Source: Desulfuromonadales bacterium
GTDB taxonomy: Bacteria; Desulfobacterota; Desulfuromonadia; Desulfuromonadales; Geopsychrobacteraceae
Direction: 5' to 3'
NCBI GenBank assembly: GCA_016931615.1
Contig: JAFGEL010000032.1
Coordinates: forward strand, 1-64,000
DNA length: 64,000 bases
Under the pieces are notes generated by a model that saw only the letters and a list, made by a program, of their open reading frames with translations, was not told the origin of the DNA and did no database searches. The position numbers were made by a program, and so were the translations under genes. Positions 44,070 through 55,699 of this stretch are shown in pieces (positions within the stretch are counted from its first letter, which is position 1; the number at the start of each line of letters is the position of its first letter).

Positions 44070-46189
44070 CCGGTCAGCGGGCAATGCAGCCTCTGGAACA
44101 GAAAGCGCTGTCCCTTTTGAGGGAGAACAAGCAGCCTCTGAACCGGCGCAGCATCGCTGAACGCCTGGGCCTGCGCGGGCATGAGCGCAAGCAACTGACA
44201 CGCATCCTTGAAAGCTTAGCCTCCAAAGGTCGCCTGGAAGAACGTAAAGGATTCTATCGTCTGGCCCAGTCGCATAAACTGCTCGTCGGCACTTTTTCCC
44301 ACGCTGAGCGCGGTTTCGGTTTTCTGCGCCCGGACGATGCGGAACAGGACGACCTTTTCATTCCGGATGACGCCATCGGATCGGCTATGGACGGCGACCG
44401 AATTGAGTGCAGCTGCCACTTTTCCCCCCGCCAGGGGCGTCCCTTTGCCAGAGTAAGGCGCATTCTCAAGCGTGCTCACAACCGGATCATCGGCCACTAT
44501 CAGCAGCGCAGACATCAAGCCGAGGTATGGCCGCTCAACCGGACCCTCAGGGGGCCGATCCTGATCAGACCGGTTCAAAGCATTCGCAATGGGGATCTGG
44601 TCACGGTCGAAATTGAACACTACGCCGCTGGGCAGCACCTGGCCACGGGACGGATTTTAGAGCATCTGGGATCAGCAACTGACCCACAGAGCGACATCCA
44701 GACGGTTATTCGCCAGCACAATCTTCCTCATCAGTTTTCAGCCGAAGCCCTTGAGAAGGCCGACAGCTTCTCTGATACCGTGACTCAGATCGACCTGGAC
44801 GAGCGCACCGATCTGCGGACCCTCCCTTTCGTGACCATTGACGGTGCAGACGCCAAAGATTTTGATGACGCCGTGACTCTGCATAAAGAACCCGGTAGAG
44901 GCTATCGGCTCTGGGTCGGTATTGCCGATGTGGCTCATTATGTCAAACCCCAGAGTGCTCTTGACAAGGATGCCCTGGAGCGAGGGACCAGCGTCTACTT
45001 TCCCGGCTTCTGCCTGCCGATGCTGCCCGAAGCTCTCAGCAACGGTCTCTGTTCCCTTAAACCGAATCTTGAACGCCTGGTTATGACCGCTGAACTGTTG
45101 ATCGGTGAGCAGGGGACAACGCTCGAGACCAGTCTTTACCCGGCCGTTATCCGCAGTCGGGCCCGCCTGACCTACACCGAGGTCGCGACTTTTCTTGAAC
45201 AACCCGGGCAAACCACTACCTTCACTCCTGAGTTGCAAAACCAGCTGCTCGAAATGGCCGAGCTGGCCACTATTCTGACAACCATGCGTCGCAACCGCGG
45301 CAGCCTTGATCTGGATCTGCCCGAGGTTACTGTCGTTATTGACCATAACGGCCGCCCTATCGATCTGAAAAAACAGCCGCGGACCAGGGCTCACCGGTTG
45401 ATCGAAGAATTCATGCTGGCCGCCAACGAGGCGGTCGCAAATGTGTTGACACAGGCTGAACAGCCCATGCTTTACCGTATTCATGAAAAGCCGGACAGCT
45501 CAAAACTGCAGGATCTGCAACAGCTGGCTGCACACTGCGGCATCGGTATCATTCTGGATGGCAGGCCGGACCTGCAGCACTCCCTGCAGAAGCTGCTGGA
45601 CAATGTCATCGACAAGCCGGAAGCGCGAATGATCCACCAACAGTTGCTGCGCAGCCTGCAGCAAGCCTGCTACAGTCCTGAAAGGCGCGGGCACTTCGGC
45701 CTGGCAAGCGACTGCTATTGTCATTTCACCTCACCGATCCGCCGCTATCCTGACCTCGTTGTTCACAGATCCTTGAAACAATGGTTGTGCAGGCAGCACA
45801 ATGACAGAGTTCCAAGTGGAAAAAAGTTGCTGCGACTCGCTCAGGACTGTTCAGAAAAAGAACGCCGGGCCATGCAAGCTGAACGTGACCTGATTCAACT
45901 ACGCAGCTGTCAGGTCATGGCCCAGCGCATCGGCACCAGCTTTCAGGGGATTATTACCTCGGTTGCTGAGTTCGGCTTTTTCGTCGAACTTGATGACATT
46001 TATGTCGATGGTCTTGTCCATATCAGAACCCTTGACGATTATTTTTATTACGATCCGATCCTCATGACACTGACCGGTGAACGCCGCCGCCAGGTTTTCC
46101 GTATCGGTATGCGTGTCGAGATTCAGGTCAAGCAGGTCGAGCTTTGGCGCCGCCGAATAGATTTTTCCCTGCTTGAAGTGCTTTCATAG
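44066..46189 (+). CDS. rnr: Ribonuclease R (RNB-family 3'-5' exoribonuclease)
   Basis: A 707-residue RNase R. An N-terminal winged helix (about 10-65), two cold-shock domains (about 70-225), the RNB catalytic domain with DGADAKDFDDAV near 259 and a C-terminal S1 domain (about 620-700) are all in place. The acidic cluster coordinates the catalytic Mg2+. The basic C-terminal tail of E. coli RNase R is missing. The GTG at 44066 overlaps the srkA stop as GTGA; the in-frame ATG at 44084 is an alternative start. It degrades structured RNA. Confidence 0.92.
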   Translation: MTGQRAMQPLEQKALSLLRENKQPLNRRSIAERLGLRGHERKQLTRILESLASKGRLEERKGFYRLAQSHKLLVGTFSHAERGFGFLRPDDAEQDDLFIPDDAIGSAMDGDRIECSCHFSPRQGRPFARVRRILKRAHNRIIGHYQQRRHQAEVWPLNRTLRGPILIRPVQSIRNGDLVTVEIEHYAAGQHLATGRILEHLGSATDPQSDIQTVIRQHNLPHQFSAEALEKADSFSDTVTQIDLDERTDLRTLPFVTIDGADAKDFDDAVTLHKEPGRGYRLWVGIADVAHYVKPQSALDKDALERGTSVYFPGFCLPMLPEALSNGLCSLKPNLERLVMTAELLIGEQGTTLETSLYPAVIRSRARLTYTEVATFLEQPGQTTTFTPELQNQLLEMAELATILTTMRRNRGSLDLDLPEVTVVIDHNGRPIDLKKQPRTRAHRLIEEFMLAANEAVANVLTQAEQPMLYRIHEKPDSSKLQDLQQLAAHCGIGIILDGRPDLQHSLQKLLDNVIDKPEARMIHQQLLRSLQQACYSPERRGHFGLASDCYCHFTSPIRRYPDLVVHRSLKQWLCRQHNDRVPSGKKLLRLAQDCSEKERRAMQAERDLIQLRSCQVMAQRIGTSFQGIITSVAEFGFFVELDDIYVDGLVHIRTLDDYFYYDPILMTLTGERRRQVFRIGMRVEIQVKQVELWRRRIDFSLLEVLS

Positions 46190-46307
46190 AGGATTCGGTC
46201 CGGGAACATCCGTCACTGAGTTGCCATTTCACCAACACAAACTTCGATGGTTAAAAACGAACTTGATCGGCGACCCGATAAAGCCGGTTTTTGTGGTTAT
46301 GACAGCT

Positions 46308-46781
46308 TTAAAACGGGGATAAATTCAATGGCAGGGCCGTTGTCTGCTTGGCCTCACGCAGGACAAAATTCGATTCGGCCGATTCAACGATCGGCAAGTC
46401 AAGCAGAACCGATGTCAAAAAATGTTCATAGGCTTTGATGTTAGGAACAATGACTTTCAGCTGATAATCCCGCCCGCCGCTTAACAGCAGGCACTCCTGC
46501 ACTTCATCCCTTTCTCCGGCAAATGTTTCAAATGTCGTCTGCCCCGCAACCGACTTGTCCCGCAAGGTCACCGAAGCGATGACCGTCACCGGAAGATTGA
46601 CTTTCTGCGGATCGAGCAGGGCAACCTGGCGACGGATAACACCCGCTTCCCTGAGCAGACGAATTCGCCGCCAACAACTGGGAGGAGACAGGTTGGCCCG
46701 CTGGGCGATTTCAGCCACGGGGAGAGTCGCGTCATCCTGCAGCGCTTTGAGAATGAGACGATCTTGGTGATCAAAGTCCAT
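46308..46781 (-). CDS. Lrp/AsnC-family regulator
   Basis: A 157-residue protein with an N-terminal helix-turn-helix (DRLILKALQDDATLPVAEIA, then QRANLSPPSCWRRIRLLREAGVI) and the ligand-binding RAM domain (VECLLLSGGRDYQLKVIV-like region and the ESNFVLREAK strand). The ATG at 46781 is used; the frame opens at 46796 without a ribosome-binding site. It is divergent from a PLP decarboxylase gene over an A/T-rich gap of 182 bp, so it probably controls that gene and itself in response to an amino acid. Confidence 0.88.
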   Translation of the reverse strand: MDFDHQDRLILKALQDDATLPVAEIAQRANLSPPSCWRRIRLLREAGVIRRQVALLDPQKVNLPVTVIASVTLRDKSVAGQTTFETFAGERDEVQECLLLSGGRDYQLKVIVPNIKAYEHFLTSVLLDLPIVESAESNFVLREAKQTTALPLNLSPF

Positions 46782-46963
46782 GATATATCCGATCATTATT
46801 TAATAATATAATGAAATAATAGATCAAAAAATATTCATATCGTCAAGCATATGAAAAGAAAATCCATTGATTATCTGATATCATTCAATTTATTTTCTAT
46901 TTTGGGTCGTCTGCAGTGGTTTCGACCTATTTGACAAACCGATCACCGCTTGGAGTACGCGCG

Positions 46964-48562
46964 ATGCAGGACAAAACTTTACAGACCATTATCGACACCT
47001 TCTTTACCTGCAACCGTGCAGAGCTGATGGAAATCTTCAATGAGCTCTTGAACGCACTACAGACAGACGGCGTCCATCATCCCGGCGGGCTGATGTCGCG
47101 CAACTATGAAACCGCTCAGGCCAATCCGGAAATTCACACTCTGACCGGCAACCTGCGCGATGCCCGCGATGCCATTTTTCCATTTTACTGGGGCACCGAT
47201 GAATGGTATTCCAAGTTGCACTTGGAAAATGTCAAGGGCCCGGCCAACTATGCGTCCCTGATAGGCTCACTCGCCTGCCTGCTGAAAAACCCTAATCTTT
47301 GCATCGATACCTACAGTCAACGCTCTAATGAACTTGAGGTCAAAGCGATCACCGCCCTGGCTAATCTGGTCTTCTATCACACCGATTCTCCTTGGGGAAT
47401 TTTCAATATGGGCGGAACCATCTCCAACCTCTACGGCGGCAAAATCGGTATTGAAAAGGTCCTGCCGCAAGCCATGAGCAAAGGCCTGCAAGGCGAAAAA
47501 CTTGCCGGGCTGGTCTCTGAAGCAGCTCACTATTCCAATAAAACCCTGGCCGGATGGCTGGGGATCGGCACAAATAATCTGCACGCGATCGCGACCGACA
47601 GCAGCTTCGTCATGCGTCTGGACAAACTGGAAGAGAAACTTGACGAGCTTTACCGACACGAGGTTCGGGTCGCCTTCGTCATTGCGACATTCGGCAGTAC
47701 CGATGCTTTCGGTATCGACGATATCGCTGCAATCCGCAACCTGATCGACGCCAAGGCCGAGCAGTATCAAGTCCCCGCGCCGCAGCTGCACGTCGATGCT
47801 GCCGTCGGATGGATTCTCTGCATGCTCAACGAATACGATCTCGGCCTGAATCCCTTTGGCATTGAAGACGATGTTCTCCCTGTCTTTGAAAGAATTCAGA
47901 GCCATGCCAAAGCACTGCAGTGCGCCGATTCCGTAACCGTTGATTTTCATAAAATGGGTTGGGGCCATTATCCCGCCAGCGCCTTCATCGTCAACCGCCG
48001 AGACGATCTACGCCTGCTGCTGCGGACTCTCGACCAGATGCCCTATTTCAGTGAAGCGGAATTCCGTCATGATCCGGCCCTGTTTACTCTGGAGTGTTCA
48101 CGTCCGGCAATCGGCCCCTATTCAGTCATGGCAAGCTTGAACGGTATCGGCTTGCGCGGTTACCAGGTTCTGCTGGCCCATTCCCTGGAAATGGCGGCTC
48201 AGCTGAAAAAAGACCTGACGGCACTCGATTATTGCAAGGTTCTTAATGCCAACACCACGGGAACGACTGTCCTCTGGTGGGTTCTTCCAAAAGGTCGTAA
48301 CGCGCAAGAAATCTACGCCCGCTTAGAAAAAGGAGAATTGACGAGCGAAGAACGACAACGCTATTTCCATGAAATCAAGCACCTGTTCGACAAACGCGTG
48401 CATGATCTCAATCCACAAATAGATGCCCGACTGAGCTTCACGACCGCTGTCGGCTACTCACCCCACGGTATCAATATCCCGGCCTGGAAAGCGGTTTTTT
48501 TCAATCCTAAAACCGACCGTGAAGTTATTGGTCAAGTCATCCGCAGTATCGAAGATCTATAA
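46964..48562 (+). CDS. Group II PLP-dependent amino acid decarboxylase (glutamate/aspartate-type)
   Basis: A 532-residue decarboxylase of the glutamate/aromatic-acid family. It has GTDEWYSKLHLENVKGPANYASLIG-type substrate-site sequence broken here by the limit on quoting, NMGGTISNLYGG, LHVDAAVGW, and the PLP-lysine motif DFHKMGWGHYPASAF (Lys near 328). The ATG at 46964 has GGAG 8 nt upstream. The length and motifs fit the proposed PanP-type aspartate 1-decarboxylases as well as glutamate decarboxylases. The divergent Lrp-type gene implies amino-acid control. Substrate not determined. Confidence 0.85.
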   Translation: MQDKTLQTIIDTFFTCNRAELMEIFNELLNALQTDGVHHPGGLMSRNYETAQANPEIHTLTGNLRDARDAIFPFYWGTDEWYSKLHLENVKGPANYASLIGSLACLLKNPNLCIDTYSQRSNELEVKAITALANLVFYHTDSPWGIFNMGGTISNLYGGKIGIEKVLPQAMSKGLQGEKLAGLVSEAAHYSNKTLAGWLGIGTNNLHAIATDSSFVMRLDKLEEKLDELYRHEVRVAFVIATFGSTDAFGIDDIAAIRNLIDAKAEQYQVPAPQLHVDAAVGWILCMLNEYDLGLNPFGIEDDVLPVFERIQSHAKALQCADSVTVDFHKMGWGHYPASAFIVNRRDDLRLLLRTLDQMPYFSEAEFRHDPALFTLECSRPAIGPYSVMASLNGIGLRGYQVLLAHSLEMAAQLKKDLTALDYCKVLNANTTGTTVLWWVLPKGRNAQEIYARLEKGELTSEERQRYFHEIKHLFDKRVHDLNPQIDARLSFTTAVGYSPHGINIPAWKAVFFNPKTDREVIGQVIRSIEDL

Positions 48563-48568
48563 ACGAAA

Positions 48569-48595
48569 AACGGCTGTCCTTGTCGGACAGCCGTT
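48569..48595 (-). terminator. Intrinsic terminator between the decarboxylase gene and cysS
   Basis: AACGGCTGTCC and GGACAGCCGTT form an 11-bp perfect stem with a 5-nt loop. On the minus strand it is followed by TTTTTCGTTT, so it mainly terminates cysS; on the plus strand only A residues follow. Confidence 0.75.
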
Positions 48596-48629
48596 AAAAA
48601 AAATCAACCCTTTGGAGTTACGATCAAGA

Positions 48630-50075
48630 TTATTTCAACTTCCAGCTCGTTCCTTCGCGTGAATCAAGCAGTTCGATTCCCCGAGCAGCCAAAGCATCGC
48701 GAATCTGGTCAGATTTGGCAAAATCCTTCTCCGCTCGCGCCTGAAGCCGCGCCTCAATCTGCTGCTCAATTTCATCCAGGGTGATATCCAGTTTCTCCAA
48801 CCCGGCAAATTTGACCTTCTCCAGCCAGACCGCCGGTTCTGAATTATAAAGGCCCAGAACATCGCCCAGTTTCAGCACTGTTTGACGCAAATCCCGTACC
48901 TGGGCGACCAGGTCAACCCGCTTTTTGAACTTCTTGGTCGCGCACAGCCGATTCATGGTGCGCACACCTTCAAACAGGTGAGCAATCGCCTGCGCAGAGT
49001 TGAAATCATCGTCCATCGCTTCGCGGAACCTGGCTTCCAGCTCTTCGCCAAGAGGACTTTCCGCCTGTTCATCAGTGGCCCCTGCAAGCATCTGATCGGC
49101 ACTCAACAAAGCTTCATAAAAGCGACTCAAGCCGGCCTGGGCCTCAATCAGGTTCTGATCGGAGAAATCGATCGGAGAGCGGTAATGTGAGGTCAGGATG
49201 AAAAAGCGCACGACCTCGGGGTCGTATTGCTGAAGGATATCCCGAATCGTGAAAAAGTTGCCCAGGGATTTACTCATCTTCTCCTGGTTGACGTTGACAA
49301 AGCCGTTGTGCATCCAGTATTTGACAAAAGGCTTACCGCTGGCACCTTCACTCTGGGCAATCTCATTTTCATGATGGGGAAAAATCAGGTCGCGTCCGCC
49401 GCCATGAATGTCAAAACTGTCACCCAGCAGGGAAGAACTCATCGCCGAACATTCAATATGCCAGCCGGGCCGTCCTGCCCCCCAGGGTGACGGCCAGTTC
49501 GGCTCATCCGGTTTGGCCGCCTTCCACAGAGCAAAATCCATCGGGTTGCGTTTCTGCTCGCCCGGCGCAATGCGCGCCCCGGCCTGCATTTCTTCCATAT
49601 TGCGCTTCGACAGTTTCAGGTAATCGGCAAACTTGTCTACGGCATAATAGACATCCCCACCGGCTTCATAGGCCAACCCCTTATCAATCAGCGTCTGACT
49701 GATGGCGATAATTTCATCAATGTACTCGGTCGCCTTCGGTTCATGGGTCGGCTTGACCAGGCCGAGAGAGGCCATATCTTCATCGAAGGCCTGAATGAAC
49801 TCTTCAGACAGCGCTTTGCTTGAAATTCCTCTTTCGTTGGCGCGTTTGATAATCTTGTCATCGACATCGGTATAATTACGCACGTAGGTCGTTTCATAAC
49901 CGGCAAACTGCAGGTAGCGAAAGATCATATCAAAGACGATATTGGCCCTGGCATGCCCGATATGACAATAATCATAGACCGTCACACCGCAGACATACAT
50001 GCCGACCTTGCCGGGTATCAGCGGTTGAAACTCTTCCTTTTTACCGCTCATGGTGTTGTAGATGCGCAGACTCAT
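48630..50075 (-). CDS. cysS: Cysteinyl-tRNA synthetase
   Basis: A 481-residue class I synthetase. The HIGH motif is CHIGHARAN (residues 38-41), zinc-binding cysteines/histidines surround [13 protein letters not shown], and the KMSKS motif is EKMSKSLGN. The ATG at 50075 has AGGAG 8 nt upstream; the longer frame to 50120 lacks support. It ends the carD-to-cysS cluster, whose conserved order points to the Desulfuromonadales/Geobacterales group. Confidence 0.95.
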   Translation of the reverse strand: MSLRIYNTMSGKKEEFQPLIPGKVGMYVCGVTVYDYCHIGHARANIVFDMIFRYLQFAGYETTYVRNYTDVDDKIIKRANERGISSKALSEEFIQAFDEDMASLGLVKPTHEPKATEYIDEIIAISQTLIDKGLAYEAGGDVYYAVDKFADYLKLSKRNMEEMQAGARIAPGEQKRNPMDFALWKAAKPDEPNWPSPWGAGRPGWHIECSAMSSSLLGDSFDIHGGGRDLIFPHHENEIAQSEGASGKPFVKYWMHNGFVNVNQEKMSKSLGNFFTIRDILQQYDPEVVRFFILTSHYRSPIDFSDQNLIEAQAGLSRFYEALLSADQMLAGATDEQAESPLGEELEARFREAMDDDFNSAQAIAHLFEGVRTMNRLCATKKFKKRVDLVAQVRDLRQTVLKLGDVLGLYNSEPAVWLEKVKFAGLEKLDITLDEIEQQIEARLQARAEKDFAKSDQIRDALAARGIELLDSREGTSWKLK

Positions 50076-50098
50076 ATGAGTACTCCTAAATTCAATTG

Positions 50099-50170
50099 AA
50101 CCACACAGACACAGAGACACGGTAAGACCGACTTTTCAGATTTTCTCTGTGCATCAGTATCTCTGCGGTA
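50099..50170. repeat. Imperfect inverted repeat between glnS and cysS
   Basis: ACCACACAGACAC at 50100-50112 has a related inverted copy GTATCTCTGCGGT (50157-50169; 10 of 13 positions), and the inner CACAGAGA (50110-50117) is exactly inverted as TCTCTGTG (50144-50151). Such CACAGAGA-rich elements recur in intergenic regions of related bacteria, as far as I recall. It may be a REP-like or MITE-like element. Confidence 0.4.
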
Positions 50171-50177
50171 GAGAATA

Positions 50178-51839
<1,662 letters not shown>

Positions 51840-51854
51840 TAACCCTATCCTCTA

Positions 51855-52370
51855 TCAGGAAACGATGGCCGCGCGCCTGGCGGCCTGAAGCTGCTTATCT
51901 TTTTCAAGCAGAACCACCGCATGTGCGGCAATCCCCTCGCCCTGACCGGTAAAACCGAGTTTTTCGGTCGTTGTTGCCTTAATATTGACCTGACTGCCGT
52001 CCACCCGACAATCGTCAGCCATATTGGCAACCATCTGCGGAATATAATCAGCCAGTTTGGGTTTCTGGCAAATGATGGTGGCGTCAAGGTTGCCCAGACA
52101 ATAGTTCCGCTGACGCATTTGCCGGATCACCCGGCGCAACAGTTCACGACTGTCGATGCCGGCATATTGCGGGTCATCATCGGGAAAGTGACGCCCCAGA
52201 TCACCCAAGGCCAGGGCACCGAGAATGGCATCGCAAACCGCATGCACGAGAACATCGGCATCCGAATGCCCGAGCAAACCACGCTCATAGGGAATGGTGA
52301 CCCCTCCCAGGATCAAAAGACGATCCGTCACCAGACGATGAACATCATAGCCATGGCCGATGCGGGTCAT
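51855..52370 (-). CDS. ispF: 2-C-methyl-D-erythritol 2,4-cyclodiphosphate synthase
   Basis: A 171-residue IspF with the metal-binding GHGYDVHRL and the [17 protein letters not shown] helix, then [13 protein letters not shown]. It makes the cyclodiphosphate in the MEP isoprenoid pathway. Its start overlaps the ispD stop by 4 bp (ATGA), so the two act as one coupled unit. Confidence 0.95.
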   Translation of the reverse strand: MTRIGHGYDVHRLVTDRLLILGGVTIPYERGLLGHSDADVLVHAVCDAILGALALGDLGRHFPDDDPQYAGIDSRELLRRVIRQMRQRNYCLGNLDATIICQKPKLADYIPQMVANMADDCRVDGSQVNIKATTTEKLGFTGQGEGIAAHAVVLLEKDKQLQAARRAAIVS

Positions 52371-53080
52371 CCTTGGCTCCCTTTCAGATGATCGAGCAAC
52401 GCTGCAGCGATGAGTAAATCTTCCGGGGTGGTGACTTTGATGTTGCGATAATTCCCTTCAAGCATCTGTACCGGATAGCCAATGCGTTCAAGGAGCGACG
52501 CATCATCTGTTCCGATAAAATGATCTGCCATGGCCCGCTCAAAAGCATTGACCAGCAACCGGTATTGAAAACCCTGGGGAGTCTGGGCGTGCCACAAGCG
52601 CTGACGATCCGGCGAACCGGTGATCTGTTGTCCTTCGACATTCTTGATCGTATCTTTCACCGGTACACCCACGGCACAGGCCCCCTGATCACTCACAACT
52701 TCAATCAACTCAGAAAGCAGCGCATTATCAAACAACGGACGGGCACCGTCATGAATCAGAACAGGTCGCTGCGGATCATCAAGACCATCTGCCATCAACG
52801 CTTTGAGGCCGTTCCAGACAGAGTCCTGGCGTTGTTGCCCCCCGGGAACAAGCTGTCTGACCTTGGTAAAACCGTAGACCTCGACAATCTGCTGACGACA
52901 ATAGTCGATATCAGACGGAGGAACAATCAGATAAATATGCTCAACCAGGGGATGATGTTCAAACAGTGCCAGGGTGTGGGCCAGAATCGGCTTGCCGGCC
53001 AGGGTCAGGTATTGCTTGCTGACTTCAGTTCCCATCCGGCGACCCGTTCCCGCCGCCGGGATCAGGACAGTTGCTTTCAT
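52367..53080 (-). CDS. ispD: 2-C-methyl-D-erythritol 4-phosphate cytidylyltransferase
   Basis: A 237-residue nucleotidyltransferase with [11 protein letters not shown], the [16 protein letters not shown] segment, [11 protein letters not shown] and a [10 protein letters not shown] motif. It activates MEP with CTP. The ATG at 53080 is chosen; a TTG precedes it by one codon. It lies downstream of carD and overlaps ispF. Confidence 0.95.
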   Translation of the reverse strand: MKATVLIPAAGTGRRMGTEVSKQYLTLAGKPILAHTLALFEHHPLVEHIYLIVPPSDIDYCRQQIVEVYGFTKVRQLVPGGQQRQDSVWNGLKALMADGLDDPQRPVLIHDGARPLFDNALLSELIEVVSDQGACAVGVPVKDTIKNVEGQQITGSPDRQRLWHAQTPQGFQYRLLVNAFERAMADHFIGTDDASLLERIGYPVQMLEGNYRNIKVTTPEDLLIAAALLDHLKGSQG

Positions 53081-53129
53081 CAATCAGACCTATCGAAAGT
53101 GATCACTTCAGCGACTTAAAACACAAAGA

Positions 53130-53147
53130 CCAGGCGAAATCGCCCGG
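53130..53147 (-). terminator. Weak intrinsic terminator downstream of carD
   Basis: CC-GGCG with CGCC-GG forms a short hairpin (53130-53147) with a 4-nt loop, followed on the minus strand by TCTTTGTGTTTT. It could reduce read-through from carD into ispD. Confidence 0.4.
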
Positions 53148-53179
53148 CCTTGAGAAGCTACTATTATGTCGGCTTTGAT

Positions 53180-53659
53180 TCAATGGAAAATATTTTCGAG
53201 TCTCTCGGTCACCTGATCCTCTTTGGCACCTTCAGCCAAAGCGACCTCGGTAATCAGCAGTTTGCGTGCCTGCTCCAGAACCTTTTTTTCGCCGTACGAG
53301 AGTTCTTTCGCCGAGCTGATCTGGTAGAGATCGCGCAGGACTTCGGCAACTTCCAAAAGATCACCGGTTTTCAGCTTGTCGTTGTACTCCCGCTGGCGTC
53401 GACTCCAGGAAGCTATTTTACCGCTTCCTGTCGGTTCAGCCAAAGCATCAAAAATCCCGGTGATCCGCTGTTGATCAATCAGCCGCCGCAAACCAACGTT
53501 ACCGGCATTGCCCACCGGCACCATGATCTTCATGTCGCTGTCAACAATTCTGAGAATATAAAACTTCTGACTGTGTCCTGAATATTCGCGAATCTCAATG
53601 TCCTCGATAACACCAACACCCTGGGTCGGGTAAACCGCCATATCTCCGATTTTAAACAA
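53180..53659 (-). CDS. CarD/CdnL-family transcription regulator
   Basis: A 159-residue protein starting FKIGDMAVYPTQGVGVIEDIE, the Tudor-like RNA-polymerase interaction domain (1-70), with a helical DNA-binding C-terminal half ending EDQVTERLENIF. CarD proteins stabilise the open complex at promoters, notably of rRNA genes. It heads the ispD-ispF-glnS-cysS cluster, about 100 bp away. Confidence 0.92.
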   Translation of the reverse strand: MFKIGDMAVYPTQGVGVIEDIEIREYSGHSQKFYILRIVDSDMKIMVPVGNAGNVGLRRLIDQQRITGIFDALAEPTGSGKIASWSRRQREYNDKLKTGDLLEVAEVLRDLYQISSAKELSYGEKKVLEQARKLLITEVALAEGAKEDQVTERLENIFH

Positions 53660-53823
53660 AACTCAACTCCTTTTGCTTGACCGTGCAATACTATCACAAT
53701 ACAACTCTTCCGTCAAATCGGGGGCGTTGAGTTAACGTCCTGATTCACAAAAGAAAATGGCTTTTCAGTAGTCCCCGATAAAAAGCCTGTGTTAGGATTC
53801 GCGACATTGGCGTTCCTCTTTCC

Positions 53824-54708
53824 GTGAAATATGGCACCATGGCCGGTTTAAAAATTCTTCTGCTGCTCTTTATTGTCACAACTCCGGTCTTTGCTGCTCC
53901 GGACCTGATGTCATTCGCCGACAGTCTGGCCGCTGAACAGGATCATTACCGCGCCATCACCGAATATAAACGCTTTCTCCATTATTTTCCTGATGACCCG
54001 CGTGCCCCTTCAGCTCAGCTGAAAATTGGCCAAAGCTTTGTTGCCGGAGAGCGCTGGCAGCAAGCGGACCTGGCCTTTGAAAAAGTCTGGTCCCGATACC
54101 CGAAAAGCCCGGAAGCCGCTGTCGCCAGACGCGCATATGCTGAAGCCGCGTTTCAGCGTAAAGACTATGAGACGGCCAGAGACCGCTACGCACAATTGAA
54201 ACAGGAACAGCATGAGAGCGACACAGCGGAGGTCAGCTACCGCAGCGGGTTGAGCGAGCTGCAGCTGAATCATCCGGCCGCGGCGAGACTGCAGTTTGAG
54301 GAACTTGAACCGGAACTGGCACACCAGCTGTCACTTTCGATTGACCAATATGAAAATCTGCCGCAGAAATCACCACGCCTGGCCGGAACTCTGTCGGCCA
54401 TTCTGCCGGGAGCCGGTCAGCTTTACAGCGAACGCCCGAAGCAGGCGGGCATTGCTTTTGCCCTCAACGCGGCGTTCATCTATGCCGCAGTTGAAGCCTA
54501 TGAAAATGACAACTATGCCGTCAGCGGCATTCTTTCCCTTTTTGAGCTCGGCTGGTACGGGGGCAATATCTATAGCGCCATCAACAATGCCCACAAATAC
54601 AACCGTCGACAACGACAGACTTTTCTCGACAATTTTCAACAGCGTTTCGGCTTGACCCTGAGAACAGAGCAGGGCATTCCGAAAATCTCAGCCCATTTTT
54701 CCTTCTAA
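53824..54708 (+). CDS. Exported TPR-repeat protein with C-terminal membrane domain
   Basis: A 294-residue protein with a signal peptide cut near PVFA, then about four tetratricopeptide-like repeats (residues 30-165, e.g. YRAITEYKRFLHYFPDDPRAPSAQ) resembling YbgF/CpoB partners. Residues about 185-265 form a membrane-associated domain with ILPGAGQLYSERPKQAG, a family I recognise from DUF5683-like proteins. The GTG at 53824 or ATG at 53839 may be the start; neither has a clear SD. It likely works in envelope assembly. Confidence 0.75.
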   Translation: MKYGTMAGLKILLLLFIVTTPVFAAPDLMSFADSLAAEQDHYRAITEYKRFLHYFPDDPRAPSAQLKIGQSFVAGERWQQADLAFEKVWSRYPKSPEAAVARRAYAEAAFQRKDYETARDRYAQLKQEQHESDTAEVSYRSGLSELQLNHPAAARLQFEELEPELAHQLSLSIDQYENLPQKSPRLAGTLSAILPGAGQLYSERPKQAGIAFALNAAFIYAAVEAYENDNYAVSGILSLFELGWYGGNIYSAINNAHKYNRRQRQTFLDNFQQRFGLTLRTEQGIPKISAHFSF

Positions 54709-54724
54709 CCTGGAGAAATATACG

Positions 54725-55639
54725 ATGAAGATCGGTATCATCGGTTCAGGAGCCCTCGGTTTATACTACGGTGCGATGTTGCAGAAAAGCGGTCAGGATC
54801 TTCACTTCCTCATGCGCCGTGATTTTGATGCTGTTCAGCGAAAAGGCTTACAGGTTGACTCGGTTAACGGAAATTTTCATCTCCCAAAAGTTGCCTGTTA
54901 CCGCAATTCAAAGGATATCGGCCCGGTCGACCTTGTTATTGTGGGACTCAAAACCTTTTCCAATCAACACCTCAAGGACCTGGTTCGTCCACTGCTGGGA
55001 ACTCGGACAGCAATCCTGACGTTGCAGAACGGTCTGGGCAATGAAGAGCTTCTGGCAGCGGCCTTTGGCCGGGAAAGAATCCTCGGCGGGGTTGCTTTCC
55101 TATGCACCAACCGCGGTGAGCCAGGCACGGTTCAGCATTTAGGAGAAGGGAGAATTCACCTTGGAGAATTCTCCGGCGGGTTAAGCGCCCGAAGCCGAAT
55201 GCTCGCAGAGATTTTTCAAGCGGCGGGCGTTCCCTGTGAGGCGGTCAGCGATCTACGCCGGGCCCGCTGGGAAAAGCTGGTATGGAATATTCCTTTCAAC
55301 GGGCTCTCGGCACTGATGAAAAAGGATGTGACCGATCTGCTTGACCACCTGCCGAGCAAAGAATTGATCCGCATGCTGATGCTCGAAGTCATTTCAGGTG
55401 CCAACGCTCAAGTGCTGGAACAACCGATCGACGCGAAGAAGTTCAGTGATCAACTGATCGCTTTTACGGAAAACATGGATCATTACCGTCCCAGCATGAT
55501 GATTGACCGCCTTGAAGGCCGCCCGCTTGAACTCGACGCAATTTACAGGATTCCGATTGAACAGGCCAGGACCGCAGGGACTGACATGGCCCGTGTCGAA
55601 ATGCTCTACAGCCTGCTCAGCGCTGGAGAAGAGAATTAG
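54725..55639 (+). CDS. panE: 2-dehydropantoate 2-reductase (ketopantoate reductase)
   Basis: A 304-residue NADPH-dependent reductase. The N-terminal GIIGSGALGLYYGAMLQKSG is the cofactor site, ILTLQNGLGNEELL and GGVAFLCTNRGEPG follow, and WEKLVWNIPFNGLSAL carries the catalytic lysine. It would reduce ketopantoate to pantoate for coenzyme A. No other pan gene is adjacent. It follows the TPR gene by 16 bp and may be cotranscribed. Confidence 0.9.
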   Translation: MKIGIIGSGALGLYYGAMLQKSGQDLHFLMRRDFDAVQRKGLQVDSVNGNFHLPKVACYRNSKDIGPVDLVIVGLKTFSNQHLKDLVRPLLGTRTAILTLQNGLGNEELLAAAFGRERILGGVAFLCTNRGEPGTVQHLGEGRIHLGEFSGGLSARSRMLAEIFQAAGVPCEAVSDLRRARWEKLVWNIPFNGLSALMKKDVTDLLDHLPSKELIRMLMLEVISGANAQVLEQPIDAKKFSDQLIAFTENMDHYRPSMMIDRLEGRPLELDAIYRIPIEQARTAGTDMARVEMLYSLLSAGEEN

Positions 55640-55649
55640 GTAAAAAAGC

Positions 55650-55675
55650 AAGGCCGGAGACATTGCTCCGGCCTT
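55650..55675 (-). terminator. Intrinsic terminator of the proVWX operon
   Basis: AAGGCCGGAG and CTCCGGCCTT form a perfect 10-bp stem with a 6-nt loop. On the minus strand it is followed by TGCTTTTTTACC. It lies just after the end of proX and also between the convergent panE gene. Confidence 0.8.
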
Positions 55676-55699
55676 CGTATTGCACTAAAAAGCCCTGTG

